64,000 nucleotides of DNA from Pedobacter sp. (GTDB lineage: Bacteria; Bacteroidota; Bacteroidia; Sphingobacteriales; Sphingobacteriaceae). This document shows, piece after piece, positions 46,487 to 55,393 of the stretch. Position 1 is the stretch's first letter. Each line of letters starts with the position of its first letter. Both the position numbers and the translations under genes were made by a program. The DNA lies in the NCBI RefSeq assembly GCF_031119335.1, contig NZ_JAVHXT010000011.1, positions 1 to 64,000 on the forward strand, given 5' to 3'. The notes under the pieces are model-generated. The model saw only the letters and a list, made by a program, of their open reading frames with translations. It was not told where the DNA came from and ran no database searches.

Positions 46487-46494
46487 TATTTTTG
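46487..46494 (+). promoter_or_regulatory. Promoter -7 element of the cyclophilin gene
   Basis: TATTTTTG matches TAnnTTTG. It overlaps a possible TTG start at 46492, so translation must begin at the ATG at 46516. Confidence 0.65.
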
Positions 46495-46515
46495 CATCCT
46501 TATATAAAAAAGAAA

Positions 46516-46974
46516 ATGGGTAAAGCGATTATAAAAACGGTAAAAGGCGATATGACCGTGGAGTTCTATGAAAAAGATGCTCCTAAAGCTGTTGCTAACT
46601 TTAAGAAATTAGCTAAAGAAGGATTTTATGATGGTGTAACTTTTCACCGTGTAATCCCTAATTTCGTAATTCAAGGTGGTTGTCCTAATTCTAAGGATGG
46701 CGCTTCTGGTATGGCTGGTACTGGTGGTCCGGGTTACAAAATTGATTGTGAGTTAGATGGCGATAACCAATATCACGATAGAGGTGTGCTTTCTATGGCG
46801 CATGCTGGTAGAAACACTGGTGGTTCTCAGTTTTTTGTTTGCCACAGCAGAGACAATACTGCTCACTTAGACCGTAACCACACTTGTTTTGGTAAAGTGG
46901 TAGAAAACGTTGACTTGGTAGACGATATACGCCAAGGCGATAAAATTTTAACGGTAGAAGTAATAGAGGACTAA
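46516..46974 (+). CDS. Cyclophilin-type peptidylprolyl isomerase
   Basis: A 152-residue single-domain cyclophilin that isomerises peptidyl-prolyl bonds. Seen: the catalytic Arg in GVTFHRVIPNFVIQGG, then GSQFFVCHSRD and HLDRNHTCFGKVV. No signal peptide, so it is likely cytosolic. The family motif SQFFI is changed to SQFFV, which is common. The promoter at 46487 sets the start. DUF5606 follows after 71 bp on the same strand. Confidence 0.95.
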   Translation: MGKAIIKTVKGDMTVEFYEKDAPKAVANFKKLAKEGFYDGVTFHRVIPNFVIQGGCPNSKDGASGMAGTGGPGYKIDCELDGDNQYHDRGVLSMAHAGRNTGGSQFFVCHSRDNTAHLDRNHTCFGKVVENVDLVDDIRQGDKILTVEVIED

Positions 46975-47045
46975 ATGCGTTGAGCGTTTGGAGTTTGGCG
47001 TTTTGAACGCTTAACGCCTTACGCTATTCGCTTAACATAAAATTT

Positions 47046-47582
47046 ATGAATTTAAGAGGAATTGTATCTGTTTCGGGCAGACCAGGTTTGTTCAAATTAA
47101 TTGGACAAAATAAAGCTGGCTATGTTTTAGAAAGTCTTGACGAGCAAAAGTTGAAGATTATTGCTAATCTAACGAACACTAAATTGGCTTCTTTAGAAGA
47201 TATCACTATTTACGGAGAAGACGAAGAATTGAAATTAACTGATGTTTTGGCAAATATTGCAGCGACTAAAACTGCAATTCCTGATGTTAAAGCTGATGGT
47301 AATGTTTTGAGAAAATTCTTTGTTGAAGTTGCTCCAAACCACGATCAAGATAAAGTTTATGCTTCTGATATGAAGAAGATTTTAGCTTGGTACAACTTTT
47401 TAAAAGATATGCCTTTGTTTACGGAAGCTGCTCCAGGTACAGAAGAAGATGCGCCTAAGGTAGAAGATAAAACAGAAGCTAAGCCGAAAGCTGCCCCTAA
47501 AGCAAAAGCTGCGAAAGCACCAACTGCTAAAACGGCTGCACCTGCCAAAAAAGCAACTATGCCTACTAAAAGAGGAGCTTAA
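47046..47582 (+). CDS. DUF5606-like protein with Ala/Lys/Pro-rich tail
   Basis: A 178-residue protein. Residues 1-120 match the DUF5606 pattern (MNLRGIVSVSGRPGLFKLIGQ, then VLESLDEQKLKI). Residues 125-178 are low-complexity Ala, Lys, Pro and Thr, as in histone-tail-like extensions, with no predicted fold. It lies 71 bp after the cyclophilin gene and ends at a terminator, so the two are likely one transcript. Function is unknown; nucleic-acid contact by the basic tail is a guess. Confidence 0.8.
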   Translation: MNLRGIVSVSGRPGLFKLIGQNKAGYVLESLDEQKLKIIANLTNTKLASLEDITIYGEDEELKLTDVLANIAATKTAIPDVKADGNVLRKFFVEVAPNHDQDKVYASDMKKILAWYNFLKDMPLFTEAAPGTEEDAPKVEDKTEAKPKAAPKAKAAKAPTAKTAAPAKKATMPTKRGA

Positions 47583-47604
47583 TCGATTTAGTAATGCAAA
47601 AAAT

Positions 47605-47645
47605 GGCCTCGTAGTTTTGAAAAGCTACGGGGCTTTCTTATTTTT
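47605..47645 (+). terminator. Terminator after the DUF5606 gene
   Basis: The arms ggcctcgtag and ctacggggct form a stem with one G-U pair, followed by ttcttattttt. Confidence 0.8.
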
Positions 47646-47728
47646 ACCATAACCAAAACCTAAAAAAGCATTGGTACGCTCAGAATTAAATTGATTTCTG
47701 GGAGGTGAAAATAAAGCAAAACTAAAAT

Positions 47729-50017
47729 ATGAAGAAACTTCTTGCAGTTGGACTGTTGTCCATTTTTTTGAATGCTACTGCGCAGCAGAATTTAGTGAAG
47801 TACGTTAAGCCCCTTATTGGTACGGAAAAGATGGGGCATACTTATCCGGGAGCTACTGTTCCGTTTGGAGCGGTACAATTAAGCCCCGAAACAGATACCG
47901 TATCTTATGCCTTGAATGGGCGGTACAACGGCGAAGTTTACAAATATTGTGCTGGCTATAAATACGAAGATAAAACGATAACTGGCTTTAGTCATACTCA
48001 TTTCAGCGGAACGGGACACTCGGATCTGGGTGATTTTTTAATGATGCCAACTGTTGGTAAGTTGAAGTTGAACCCTGGAACTGCAAACCAACCTGGATCT
48101 GGCTACCGCTCTAGTTTTTCGCATGCCAATGAAACCGCCGAAGCTGGATATTACAAGGTCAAACTCGACGACTATAATATTACAGCAGAATTAACTGCTA
48201 CGAACAGAGTTGGGATGCATCAGTATACGTTTCCGCAATCTAACCAATCTCATATTGTTTTAGACCTCACCGCAGGTATCTATAATTACGAAGGCAAAAA
48301 TACTTGGACTTACGTACGTGTGGTGAACGATACCTTGATTACTGGTTATAGACAAACCAATGGTTGGGCAAGAACCCGTACGGTATATTTTGCAATGAGT
48401 TTTTCTAAACCGTTCAAGTCGTACGGATCTAAGTATGAAAATCAAAATGCAATCTATCGAGGCTTTTGGAGAAAATTTGATCAAACTAAAAATTTTCCGG
48501 AGCTAGCAGCACGTGATATTAAGATGTATTTTGACTTTGATACCAAGGCGAATGAAAAAGTAAAGGTGAAGTTTGCGTTGTCACCCGTTTCGCAAGCAAA
48601 CGCCTTGGAAAATATGCGTGTAGAAATAGCGCACTGGGATTTCGACGCTGTGAAGAAACAAGCACAAAACGATTGGAATAAAGAACTGAGCAAAATTGTA
48701 GTGGAAACTGATCAAGATAATATGGTGAATTTTTACACAGCTTTGTATCATTCGTTTATCAACCCAACTACGTATATGGATAGTAATGGAGAATACAAAG
48801 GGCTAGATCAAGACGTGCATAAAGCAAATGGATTTACCAATTATACTACTTTTTCATTGTGGGATACTTACAGGGCCTTGCATCCATTTTTTAATATTGT
48901 GCAGCCATCAAGAAATAATGATATGGTTAAATCGATGTTGGCGCATTTTGATCAGAACTCGCTTAAAATGTTGCCCATTTGGTCGCATTATGCTAACGAT
49001 AATTGGTGTATGAGCGGATATCACTCTGTGTCTGTAATTGCAGATGCAATTGTAAAAGGTGTATTTAATGGTGATGCGGAAAAAGCACTACAGGCGTGCA
49101 TTGTCACTTCAAATAAGCGGAATTATGAGGGGATTGGCTATTACATAGATAAAGGTTATATCCCAGCTGAGCGAAGCGGTATCTCTGTGTCTAACACCTT
49201 AGAATACGCCTATGATGATTGGGCTATTGCGCAACTTGCGAAGAAATTGGGCAAAGCGGATATCTATAATGAATATTTAAAACGTTCGCAAAATTGGAGA
49301 AATAATTTTGATAAACAGTCTGGTTTCATGCGTCCTAAGTCTGAAAATGGTAACTGGGTTGCTAAATTTGACCCGATGAGCACGCATGGTCAAGGCTTTA
49401 TTGAGGGCAATTCTTGGAATTATAGCTTTTTCGTTCCCCACGATCCTAGTGCTTTGGCAGAAGCAATGGGAGGGAAATCAAAATTTGCTAAAAAGCTAGA
49501 TACCTTGTTTACTATGCATTTACCTGATGAATTTTTTGCTGATACAGAAGATATTACACGTGAAGGTATTATAGGTGGTTATGTACATGGCAATGAACCA
49601 GCGCACCATGTTCCGTATCTATATAATTGGGCTGGGCAACCTTGGAAAACCCAAGCGCAAGTTCGTAGGATATTAAGCATGCAATATAAGCCAACTCCAG
49701 ACGGATTAGGCGGGAATGATGATTGCGGACAGATGAGTGCTTGGTACATGTTCTCGGCGATGGGATTTTACCCAGTAGCACCTGGATCAGACGAATACGC
49801 AATTGGTAGCCCGCTGGTAAATAAAGCGAGCATAAATCTAGAAAACGGAAAAACATTTGTGGTAGAAGCGGTAGGGCAAGGACCTAAAAACGTTTACGTC
49901 AAAAAAATTACCCTTAATGGAAAGGATTTAAATGGCTATTCGTTAAAGCATTCAGATATTTTAAACGGTGGTAAGCTGGTGTTTTTTATGTCTGGAAAAC
50001 CTAATAAAAATATCTAA
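47729..50017 (+). CDS. GH92 family glycoside hydrolase (alpha-mannosidase type)
   Basis: A 762-residue precursor with a signal peptide ending in NATAQ. The start VKYVKPLIGTEKMGHTYPGATVPFGAVQLSPET, the middle FSLWDTYRALHPFFNIV and the end GGNDDCGQMSAWYMFSAMGFYPV are hallmarks of GH92, calcium-dependent inverting exo-alpha-mannosidases that trim glycans such as N-glycans. It is exported, probably periplasmic. The nearest GH1 gene is 2.8 kb away, and no SusCD pair is near, so it is not in a classic polysaccharide utilisation locus. A GGGAGG sequence lies 25 bp upstream, too far to be a normal ribosome site. Confidence 0.94.
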   Translation: MKKLLAVGLLSIFLNATAQQNLVKYVKPLIGTEKMGHTYPGATVPFGAVQLSPETDTVSYALNGRYNGEVYKYCAGYKYEDKTITGFSHTHFSGTGHSDLGDFLMMPTVGKLKLNPGTANQPGSGYRSSFSHANETAEAGYYKVKLDDYNITAELTATNRVGMHQYTFPQSNQSHIVLDLTAGIYNYEGKNTWTYVRVVNDTLITGYRQTNGWARTRTVYFAMSFSKPFKSYGSKYENQNAIYRGFWRKFDQTKNFPELAARDIKMYFDFDTKANEKVKVKFALSPVSQANALENMRVEIAHWDFDAVKKQAQNDWNKELSKIVVETDQDNMVNFYTALYHSFINPTTYMDSNGEYKGLDQDVHKANGFTNYTTFSLWDTYRALHPFFNIVQPSRNNDMVKSMLAHFDQNSLKMLPIWSHYANDNWCMSGYHSVSVIADAIVKGVFNGDAEKALQACIVTSNKRNYEGIGYYIDKGYIPAERSGISVSNTLEYAYDDWAIAQLAKKLGKADIYNEYLKRSQNWRNNFDKQSGFMRPKSENGNWVAKFDPMSTHGQGFIEGNSWNYSFFVPHDPSALAEAMGGKSKFAKKLDTLFTMHLPDEFFADTEDITREGIIGGYVHGNEPAHHVPYLYNWAGQPWKTQAQVRRILSMQYKPTPDGLGGNDDCGQMSAWYMFSAMGFYPVAPGSDEYAIGSPLVNKASINLENGKTFVVEAVGQGPKNVYVKKITLNGKDLNGYSLKHSDILNGGKLVFFMSGKPNKNI

Positions 50018-50035
50018 CAATTGGCTTTCGTCCAT

Positions 50036-50074
50036 AACTAACAAAGGCTGGTCGTTGATCAGCCTTTGTTAGTT
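50036..50074. terminator. 15-bp perfect hairpin between GH92 and a small ORF
   Basis: The arms aactaacaaaggctg and cagcctttgttagtt are exact inverse copies around a 9-nt loop. There is no T run on either side, so it may be a weak bidirectional terminator or an mRNA-stabilising hairpin. It touches the stop codon of the small gene on the minus strand. Confidence 0.65.
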
Positions 50075-50198
50075 ATAGAAAATATAAAAGTATTGCAGCG
50101 ATGATGACTACTGCAATCATAATGGTCAAATATCTTTGTTCTTTAGATGTGTCACTTCTAAATCTATAGTTTCTTTTATAATCTCCTGGTAGTTTCAT
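50073..50198 (-). CDS. 41-residue single-pass membrane protein, uncalled small ORF
   Basis: Read on the minus strand, the ORF starts ATG at 50198 and stops TAA at 50073. The product begins MKLPGDYKRNYRFRSD and has one membrane helix at residues 24-41 (LTIMIAVVIIAAILLYFL), with a basic N-terminal half that would face the cytosol. It is preceded by AAAGGAGGAATT, a strong Shine-Dalgarno match that is rare in this genome. It lies between GH92 and rlmH and ends at a hairpin. No family is recognised; it could be a small stress or regulatory membrane protein. Confidence 0.6.
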   Translation of the reverse strand: MKLPGDYKRNYRFRSDTSKEQRYLTIMIAVVIIAAILLYFL

Positions 50199-50316
50199 AA
50201 TTCCTCCTTTTTAAATTAGATGATTTGGATAAGTGTTTTCCATAATTTTTAGCCACAGATTCACAGATAAAATTAATTTCAACGATGTTAAATTTACACA
50301 TTTGTGGCTATATCTT

Positions 50317-50790
50317 TTACTCATGATGATAAGGTTCGTTCTTTAATATAGTAAAAGCTCTGTAAAGTTGTTCTACAAAAAATAAACGTACCATTTGGTG
50401 AGAAAAAGTCATGTCTGACAGCGAAATGCTACTATTTGATCTTTTGTAAATGTTTTCATCAAAGCCGTAAGGACCGCCGATAATAAATACTAAGTTCTGC
50501 ACACTGCCCACCATTTGCTTATTGATGTAGGATGAAAACTGAACAGACGTAAATTTCTTGCCTTTCTCATCTAACAACACCACAACATCGCTATTGTTCA
50601 ATTGCTTTAGTAACAATTCTGCTTCTTTGTTTTTTTGCTGTGCTTCGGTAAGGTTCTTAGTGTTTTTTACATCGGGAATAATTACCATGTTGAAGTTAAT
50701 GTAATGCTTCAATCTATTCAGGTACTTGTCAATCCCTTCAATTAAATATTTATCTTCAGTTTTACCGATGGCAATTAAGGTAATCTTCAT
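50317..50790 (-). CDS. rlmH: 23S rRNA pseudouridine-1915 N3-methyltransferase
   Basis: A 157-residue SPOUT-class methyltransferase that modifies helix 69 of the large ribosomal subunit. The start MKITLIAIGKTEDKYLIEGI, the SAM-binding FIIGGPYGFDE and the C-terminal LSDMTFSHQMVRLFFVEQLYRA with NEPYHH are the family hallmarks. Length is typical. It is divergent from the MutS-like gene over 46 bp. Confidence 0.97.
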   Translation of the reverse strand: MKITLIAIGKTEDKYLIEGIDKYLNRLKHYINFNMVIIPDVKNTKNLTEAQQKNKEAELLLKQLNNSDVVVLLDEKGKKFTSVQFSSYINKQMVGSVQNLVFIIGGPYGFDENIYKRSNSSISLSDMTFSHQMVRLFFVEQLYRAFTILKNEPYHHE

Positions 50791-50836
50791 CTAATGCTTG
50801 CGTTTTTTATCTTTACAGCTTAATTCCTCAAATATA

Positions 50837-52645
50837 ATGTTAAATACCGAGCTAGATAGATTAAAACGATATGAAGCTTCTGCAAAAGAGCAACAAATAG
50901 AAATTGCCGCATTAAAGAAAAAAGTAGATCAGCTTTCTTTTGTGCGAGTAGCATTGTTGCTGGTAGAAATTGGACTTTTTGTGGGTTTGGTAAGTTCAGA
51001 AGGAAGTACGGCAAATGCAATTTGGTCTGTATTACTGCTATTGCCCATCTTCACTTTTGCTGCGGTAGTTAGGCAACAAAACAAATTAGAAAAGCAGTAC
51101 AAGTTCCACCAAAATTTACTTTGGGTTTTTGAGAATGAGATTGCTTTATTGCAGGGTAAAGCGAATGGATATGATGATGGAACTGCTTTTGAAGATGAAA
51201 ATCATCCTTACCTTTCTGATTTGGATATTTTCGGCAAATCCTCACTCTATGCTTTAATAAACAGAGGCGCTTCGAAAATTGGTGTAGAAGAATTGGCAAA
51301 GCATTTGGCTACGGTGAGCAACCGAAATTTGATTGTAGAACGTCAGGAAGCAATTAAAGAATTAACGGAACATATTGATAGCACCTTTGCTTTTAGGGCT
51401 AACTTAAAAGGTTACGAAGTAACTAGGATAGAGGAAATTAAACAGAAATTAGGAAGCCAATTATTGAAACAGGTTACTTTCACTTCTAATAGCTTGCTTA
51501 AGTTTTACGTGAAGACGGTGCCTTATTTAATGTTAGTGTTGTTCTTGGTGGGATTAATTTTTGGAGGTACGTTTTGGAGTATTTTCGGATTAATGGCTTT
51601 TGCTAACGCAATGTTGACATTCTTCTATTCTAAACAAATCACGACAGTTTATTATGGTTTTAGTGGAAGTTCTGGACTGTTAAGTAGCTATGCAGATGCC
51701 ATTGAATGGACAGAACAGCGGGACTGGAAAAGCAAATACATTAAAGACTTATTCCTTTCTGAAGAGAAAGTTAGTGCGCATATCAAAACCTTGGCCAAAA
51801 TCATTGTTGAGTTTGATGCCCGATTGAATTTCCTTTTATACGCTGTACTCAATTTCTTCTTGTTATGGGATTTGAAATGTTGCATTAAATTGGGGAATTG
51901 GACTAGAAATGTGAGCGATCAGGTTGCTCAAGGTTTAGATAGAATTGGTTATTTCGAAGAACTGATTTCTTTTGCAACACTAAATTGCAATCATCCAGAT
52001 TGGGTATTTCCAGCCATCAATCAGAATTTTTCTCTGAAAGCCGATGAGTTGGGACATCCGTTAATTCCCACTAGTAAAAGAGTAGATAACAGTTACGCAT
52101 TACGAGAAACGGCAACTGTAGATATAATCACGGGTTCTAACATGGCAGGGAAAAGTACGTTTCTTCGTACTGTTGGAATTAATATGGTGTTGGCTTATGC
52201 GGGTGCTCCTGTTTGCGCAAAGCAAATGGATTTATCTATTTTCCGCTTGTTAACCTACATGCGTATCAAAGACAATTTGATTGAAAGTACTTCTACTTTT
52301 AAAGCCGAATTAAACCGTTTGAAAATGATATTGAGCGAAGTTGAGTTGCATCCAAATGCTTTTGTGTTGATTGATGAAATGTTGCGTGGAACTAATAGCA
52401 AAGACAAATTTGATGGTTCGAAAGCCTTCATCGAAAAACTCATTAAAATAGGAACGCCAACTTTATTTGCCACTCATGACTTACAATTGTCGGAATTAGA
52501 GCAAGTTCATCCAAATGCTGTACGTAATTTCCATTTTGATATTCAGTTAGTGGGCAACGAAATGGAGTTTGATTATCTAATTAAGCAAGGACCTTGCACT
52601 AAGTTTAATGCAGCGATTTTGTTGAAGCAGATAGGCTTGGGATAG
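50837..52645 (+). CDS. Membrane-bound MutS-like ATPase
   Basis: A 602-residue protein from the ATG at 50837. The C-terminal half is the MutS ATPase domain with Walker A GSNMAGKST at 433-441, Walker B VLIDEMLRGTNS near 512 and ATHDLQLSELE. The N-terminal part lacks the mismatch-recognition domain and has a short coiled coil and two pairs of membrane segments (VALLLVEIGLFVGLV, IWSVLLLLPIFTFAAVV, and TVPYLMLVLFLVGLIFGG with TFWSIFGLMAFANAML). It is therefore not a mismatch repair MutS, although it is often labelled so. Its membrane role is unknown. Confidence 0.85.
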   Translation: MLNTELDRLKRYEASAKEQQIEIAALKKKVDQLSFVRVALLLVEIGLFVGLVSSEGSTANAIWSVLLLLPIFTFAAVVRQQNKLEKQYKFHQNLLWVFENEIALLQGKANGYDDGTAFEDENHPYLSDLDIFGKSSLYALINRGASKIGVEELAKHLATVSNRNLIVERQEAIKELTEHIDSTFAFRANLKGYEVTRIEEIKQKLGSQLLKQVTFTSNSLLKFYVKTVPYLMLVLFLVGLIFGGTFWSIFGLMAFANAMLTFFYSKQITTVYYGFSGSSGLLSSYADAIEWTEQRDWKSKYIKDLFLSEEKVSAHIKTLAKIIVEFDARLNFLLYAVLNFFLLWDLKCCIKLGNWTRNVSDQVAQGLDRIGYFEELISFATLNCNHPDWVFPAINQNFSLKADELGHPLIPTSKRVDNSYALRETATVDIITGSNMAGKSTFLRTVGINMVLAYAGAPVCAKQMDLSIFRLLTYMRIKDNLIESTSTFKAELNRLKMILSEVELHPNAFVLIDEMLRGTNSKDKFDGSKAFIEKLIKIGTPTLFATHDLQLSELEQVHPNAVRNFHFDIQLVGNEMEFDYLIKQGPCTKFNAAILLKQIGLG

Positions 52646-52654
52646 ATTTTGTTT

Positions 52655-52728
52655 ACCACCTTAGAGCAACTAAGTTTTAGTTCATCAATATAGTTTTTTC
52701 TAAAATGAACTTAGATTTCTTAGGTGGT
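52655..52728. terminator. Long imperfect inverted repeat after the MutS-like gene
   Basis: Accaccttagagcaactaag at 52655 pairs imperfectly with ttagatttcttaggtggt ending at 52728, across a T-rich loop. It could end the upstream gene or be a small mobile-repeat relic. Confidence 0.5.
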
Positions 52729-52795
52729 TCAATCAAAACAATAACTTAACTTTAATTTAACCCGAGCATCCCGATTATTCATTTTATTTGATGTA

Positions 52796-54130
52796 ATGTA
52801 CAGCAGCGATTTTGGTAAAGACTTTTTATGGGGTGTAGCTACTGCTGCAGCTCAGATAGAAGGGGCTGCAAATAGTTACGGCAAGGGACCGAGCATTTGG
52901 GATACTTTCTCCAAACGTCCAGGGAAGACAAAAAAAGGACACAACCCGAGCGAGGCTTGTGATTTCTACCATCGTTATAAAGAAGACATCGCTTTAGTTA
53001 AAACTTTAGGATTTAATGTTTTTCGGTTTTCTATTGCTTGGTCACGTATTTTCCCTTTGGGCAATGCAGTGTTAAATCAAGAAGGTGTAAGTTTTTATCA
53101 CAATGTGATAGATGAATGTTTAAAGCGAGGAGTGACGCCCATGATTACTTTGTACCACTGGGATTTGCCCGAAGCTTTATCAAAAGAAGGTGGGTGGACT
53201 GCCTTCGCTATCAATAGCGCATTTAATGAGTATGCACTTTTTTGTGCAAAAGAATACGGTAACAAAGTGAAGCATTGGATTGTCATTAACGAGCCTTTCG
53301 GTTTTACCTCGTTAGGTTATATGTTGGGTGTTCATGCTCCAGGACAAACGGGTGTAAGCAACTTCTTCGATGCAGCTTTACATACCGCAATCGCTCAAGC
53401 TGATGGAGCTAAAATTCTAAGAGCTGAAGTTAAAGATGCCATTATCGGAACGGCATTTTCATGTTCTGAGATTATTCCTTATACGCAATCGGGACAAGAT
53501 TTATTGGCTGCTAAACGAGTAGATGCTTTAATGAACCGCTTTTTCCTAGAGCCAGTTTTAGGGATGGGCTTTCCCACTGCCGAATGGGATGTGTTAGAGA
53601 AATTTGCAGTTACTCATTCCACTTGGCGCCATCAGGAACGAATGAAATTTGATTTCGATTTTATTGGTATCCAGAATTATTTTCCTTTGGTAATTAAATA
53701 CAATGCTTTTGTTCCTGTAGTACAAGCTTGGGAAGTAAAAGCGAAAAATAGGAGAGTGCCGCACACCGTCATGGGCTGGGAGATTAATGCAGATAGCTTC
53801 TATCGTATTATCAAACAGTTTGCCGCTTATCCAGAAGTGAAAAATATCATGATAACTGAAAATGGGGCAGCATTTCATGATAAGGTAATTGATGGTAAAA
53901 TCGATGATCCTGAAAGAACCGAATATTTTAAAGCTTACCTAGCCGCAATGCTGAGGGCTAAAAATGAAGGTGTCAATGTCACAGGTTATTTAGCATGGAC
54001 TTTGATGGATAATTTCGAATGGGCAGAGGGCTATCAAGCTCGTTTCGGTATCGTCCATAATGATTTTAAAACGCAACAGCGAACCATCAAGCAATCTGGT
54101 TATTGGTGGCAAGATTTTTTATCGAAGTAA
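52796..54130 (+). CDS. GH1 family beta-glucosidase
   Basis: A 444-residue cytosolic retaining beta-glycosidase. The N-terminal FLWGVATAAAQIEGA, the acid/base Glu166 in VINEPFGF and the nucleophile Glu355 in MITENGAAF are all present. No signal peptide is seen, so it acts on oligosaccharides or glycosides inside the cell. Whether it prefers glucosides or galactosides cannot be read. The DUF2007 gene at 54151 follows by 20 bp, so a common transcript is plausible. Confidence 0.95.
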   Translation: MYSSDFGKDFLWGVATAAAQIEGAANSYGKGPSIWDTFSKRPGKTKKGHNPSEACDFYHRYKEDIALVKTLGFNVFRFSIAWSRIFPLGNAVLNQEGVSFYHNVIDECLKRGVTPMITLYHWDLPEALSKEGGWTAFAINSAFNEYALFCAKEYGNKVKHWIVINEPFGFTSLGYMLGVHAPGQTGVSNFFDAALHTAIAQADGAKILRAEVKDAIIGTAFSCSEIIPYTQSGQDLLAAKRVDALMNRFFLEPVLGMGFPTAEWDVLEKFAVTHSTWRHQERMKFDFDFIGIQNYFPLVIKYNAFVPVVQAWEVKAKNRRVPHTVMGWEINADSFYRIIKQFAAYPEVKNIMITENGAAFHDKVIDGKIDDPERTEYFKAYLAAMLRAKNEGVNVTGYLAWTLMDNFEWAEGYQARFGIVHNDFKTQQRTIKQSGYWWQDFLSK

Positions 54131-54150
54131 ATTTCTCTATATTTATAGGG

Positions 54151-54573
54151 ATGAGCGATAAAATCATAGTTTACAGCACTTTTTATAATCCAATAGAAGC
54201 CAATATTGTTAAAGCGAAATTGGAGGATGCTGGTATTCCCTGCTTTTTAACAGACGAAAATGTAGCAACGATAAATCCGCTTTTTAACCAAGCGATAGGA
54301 GGTGTTAAGCTGAATGTTTTTGAAAAGGATGTGGAGCGAATTAACGCTTTGTTGGCGGATGATGTATCGCTCGATGTGCCAGAAATGGATGCTGAACAAG
54401 ATGTAGATAAGGTAGTTTGTGAAAATTGCGGCTCTACCAATGTAAGCTATGGTTTGGCAACAAAAAATAAACATAGTTGGTGGGTGGCTGTACTATCTAT
54501 TTTAATGACTATTTATCCTTTTAAAGCAAATAAGTGTTATCATTGTTATAAGTGTGGTCACGAATTTAACTAG
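54151..54573 (+). CDS. DUF2007 domain protein with C-terminal zinc ribbon
   Basis: From the ATG at 54151 the protein has 140 residues. Residues 1-70 are a DUF2007 (signal-transducer-like) domain, IIVYSTFYNPIEANIVKAKLEDAGIPCFLTDENVA. Residues 90-140 contain CENCGS, a membrane-like stretch (WWVAVLSILMTIYPF) and CYHCYKCGHEF, so two Cys pairs could bind zinc. The frame opens at 54103 but overlaps the GH1 gene. A paralog without the ribbon follows 5 bp later. Confidence 0.8.
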   Translation: MSDKIIVYSTFYNPIEANIVKAKLEDAGIPCFLTDENVATINPLFNQAIGGVKLNVFEKDVERINALLADDVSLDVPEMDAEQDVDKVVCENCGSTNVSYGLATKNKHSWWVAVLSILMTIYPFKANKCYHCYKCGHEFN

Positions 54574-54578
54574 ATCTT

Positions 54579-54815
54579 ATGACAGATAATAAAATAGTAG
54601 TTTATAAAACTTTCGAAAATCCAATGGAAGCGAATATTGTGAAAAGTCGTTTGCTGGATGCTGGCTTTGAATGTTTTCTTTCAGGTGAAAATGTGGCATT
54701 AGTTTATCCGGTTTTTAATACTTCGATAAGTGGGGTACAATTACATGTTTTTGAAAAAGATGTTCATGCTATCGATCAGTTTTTAACTGAAGATGAGGCT
54801 TTGGAGGGATTGTGA
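54579..54815 (+). CDS. DUF2007 domain protein, short paralog
   Basis: A 78-residue protein made only of a DUF2007 domain (VVYKTFENPMEANIVKSRLLDAGFECFLSGENVA, then VQLHVFEKDVHAI). It is clearly related to the 54151 product but lacks its zinc ribbon, suggesting local duplication. It starts 5 bp after that gene. Its last 110 bp are copied again at 55134-55244. Function is unknown; DUF2007 proteins resemble PII-like small signalling folds. Confidence 0.8.
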   Translation: MTDNKIVVYKTFENPMEANIVKSRLLDAGFECFLSGENVALVYPVFNTSISGVQLHVFEKDVHAIDQFLTEDEALEGL

Positions 54816-54853
54816 TGCATTTTTCATTATAATAGTAAGTTTCCTTTCCCTTG

Positions 54854-54871
54854 TTGGCGTCCCCGCCAACG
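54854..54871. repeat. REP palindrome
   Basis: GTTGGCGTCCCCGCCAAC, flanked by CTT and GAG, marks one orientation of the element. Confidence 0.85.
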
Positions 54872-54932
54872 AGTAGGATACCAAAAATTCCTTCAATTTT
54901 ATTAGCTTTAAGTCTACCTATCCTAGATTTTT

Positions 54933-55065
54933 ATGCTAAAATCTTATCATCCAGAATTTCTTACAGCTACAATTTTAAATTGGCAACATTTATTAAGTGA
55001 TGATTTTAAGCATATAATAATTGATGCAATGAAATGGCTTGTAACACAAAAGCGTTGTACAATTT
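54933..55065 (+). pseudogene. 5' fragment of a duplicated RAYT transposase gene
   Basis: The first 133 bp of the transposase at 55394 are repeated here with a single difference (g at 55052, a at 55513). The copy stops abruptly and is followed within 10 bp by a REP palindrome. The frame then runs on through the palindrome into a DUF2007 fragment, giving a chimeric ORF to 55244. Confidence 0.85.
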
Positions 55066-55074
55066 CTTTCCCTT

Positions 55075-55092
55075 GTTGGCGTCCTCGCCAAC
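55075..55092. repeat. REP palindrome at the breakpoint of the truncated transposase copy
   Basis: GTTGGCGTCCTCGCCAAC with CTT before and GAG after. It sits at the join between the transposase fragment and the duplicated DUF2007 tail. Confidence 0.85.
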
Positions 55093-55133
55093 GAGCCGTG
55101 TCAATTCTACTACAAAAGTCTTATCAAATTTTT

Positions 55134-55244
55134 TATCCAGTTTTTGATACTTCGATAAGTGGTGTCCAGTTGCATGTTTTTGAAAAAGATGTACATGCTA
55201 TAGAACAGTTTCTAACTGAAGATGAAGCTTTGGAAGGGTCGTGA
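55134..55244 (+). pseudogene. 3' fragment of a duplicated DUF2007 gene
   Basis: It repeats the last 110 bp of the 54579-54815 gene (YPVFDTSISGVQLHVFEKDVHAI, against YPVFNTSISGVQ) with several silent changes. It lacks the first half of the domain. It shares a frame with the transposase fragment upstream. Confidence 0.85.
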
Positions 55245-55266
55245 AAGCATTTTTATTATAATAGTA

Positions 55267-55328
55267 GTTGGCGAGGACGCCAACTTAGGAGGGCGTGGAA
55301 ATTCTCTTTCGTTGACATCCCCGCCAAC
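55267..55328. repeat. Two REP palindromes in opposite orientation
   Basis: GTTGGCGAGGACGCCAAC (55267-55284) and GTTGACATCCCCGCCAAC (55311-55328). The second is degenerate in its left arm and lies 65 bp before the transposase start. Confidence 0.8.
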
Positions 55329-55393
55329 GAGTAGGATAGCAAAAAATTCCCGTCAAATTTTATTAGCTTTAATTCTACCTATCCTATACTTTT

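Noticed and set aside
50837..52645. DNA mismatch repair MutS
   Set aside because: No mismatch-recognition domain, and membrane segments are present.
54933..55244. Open reading frame of 103 codons as a real gene
   Set aside because: It joins a truncated transposase start, a REP palindrome and the end of a DUF2007 gene. Listed as two gene fragments; its expression cannot be judged here.
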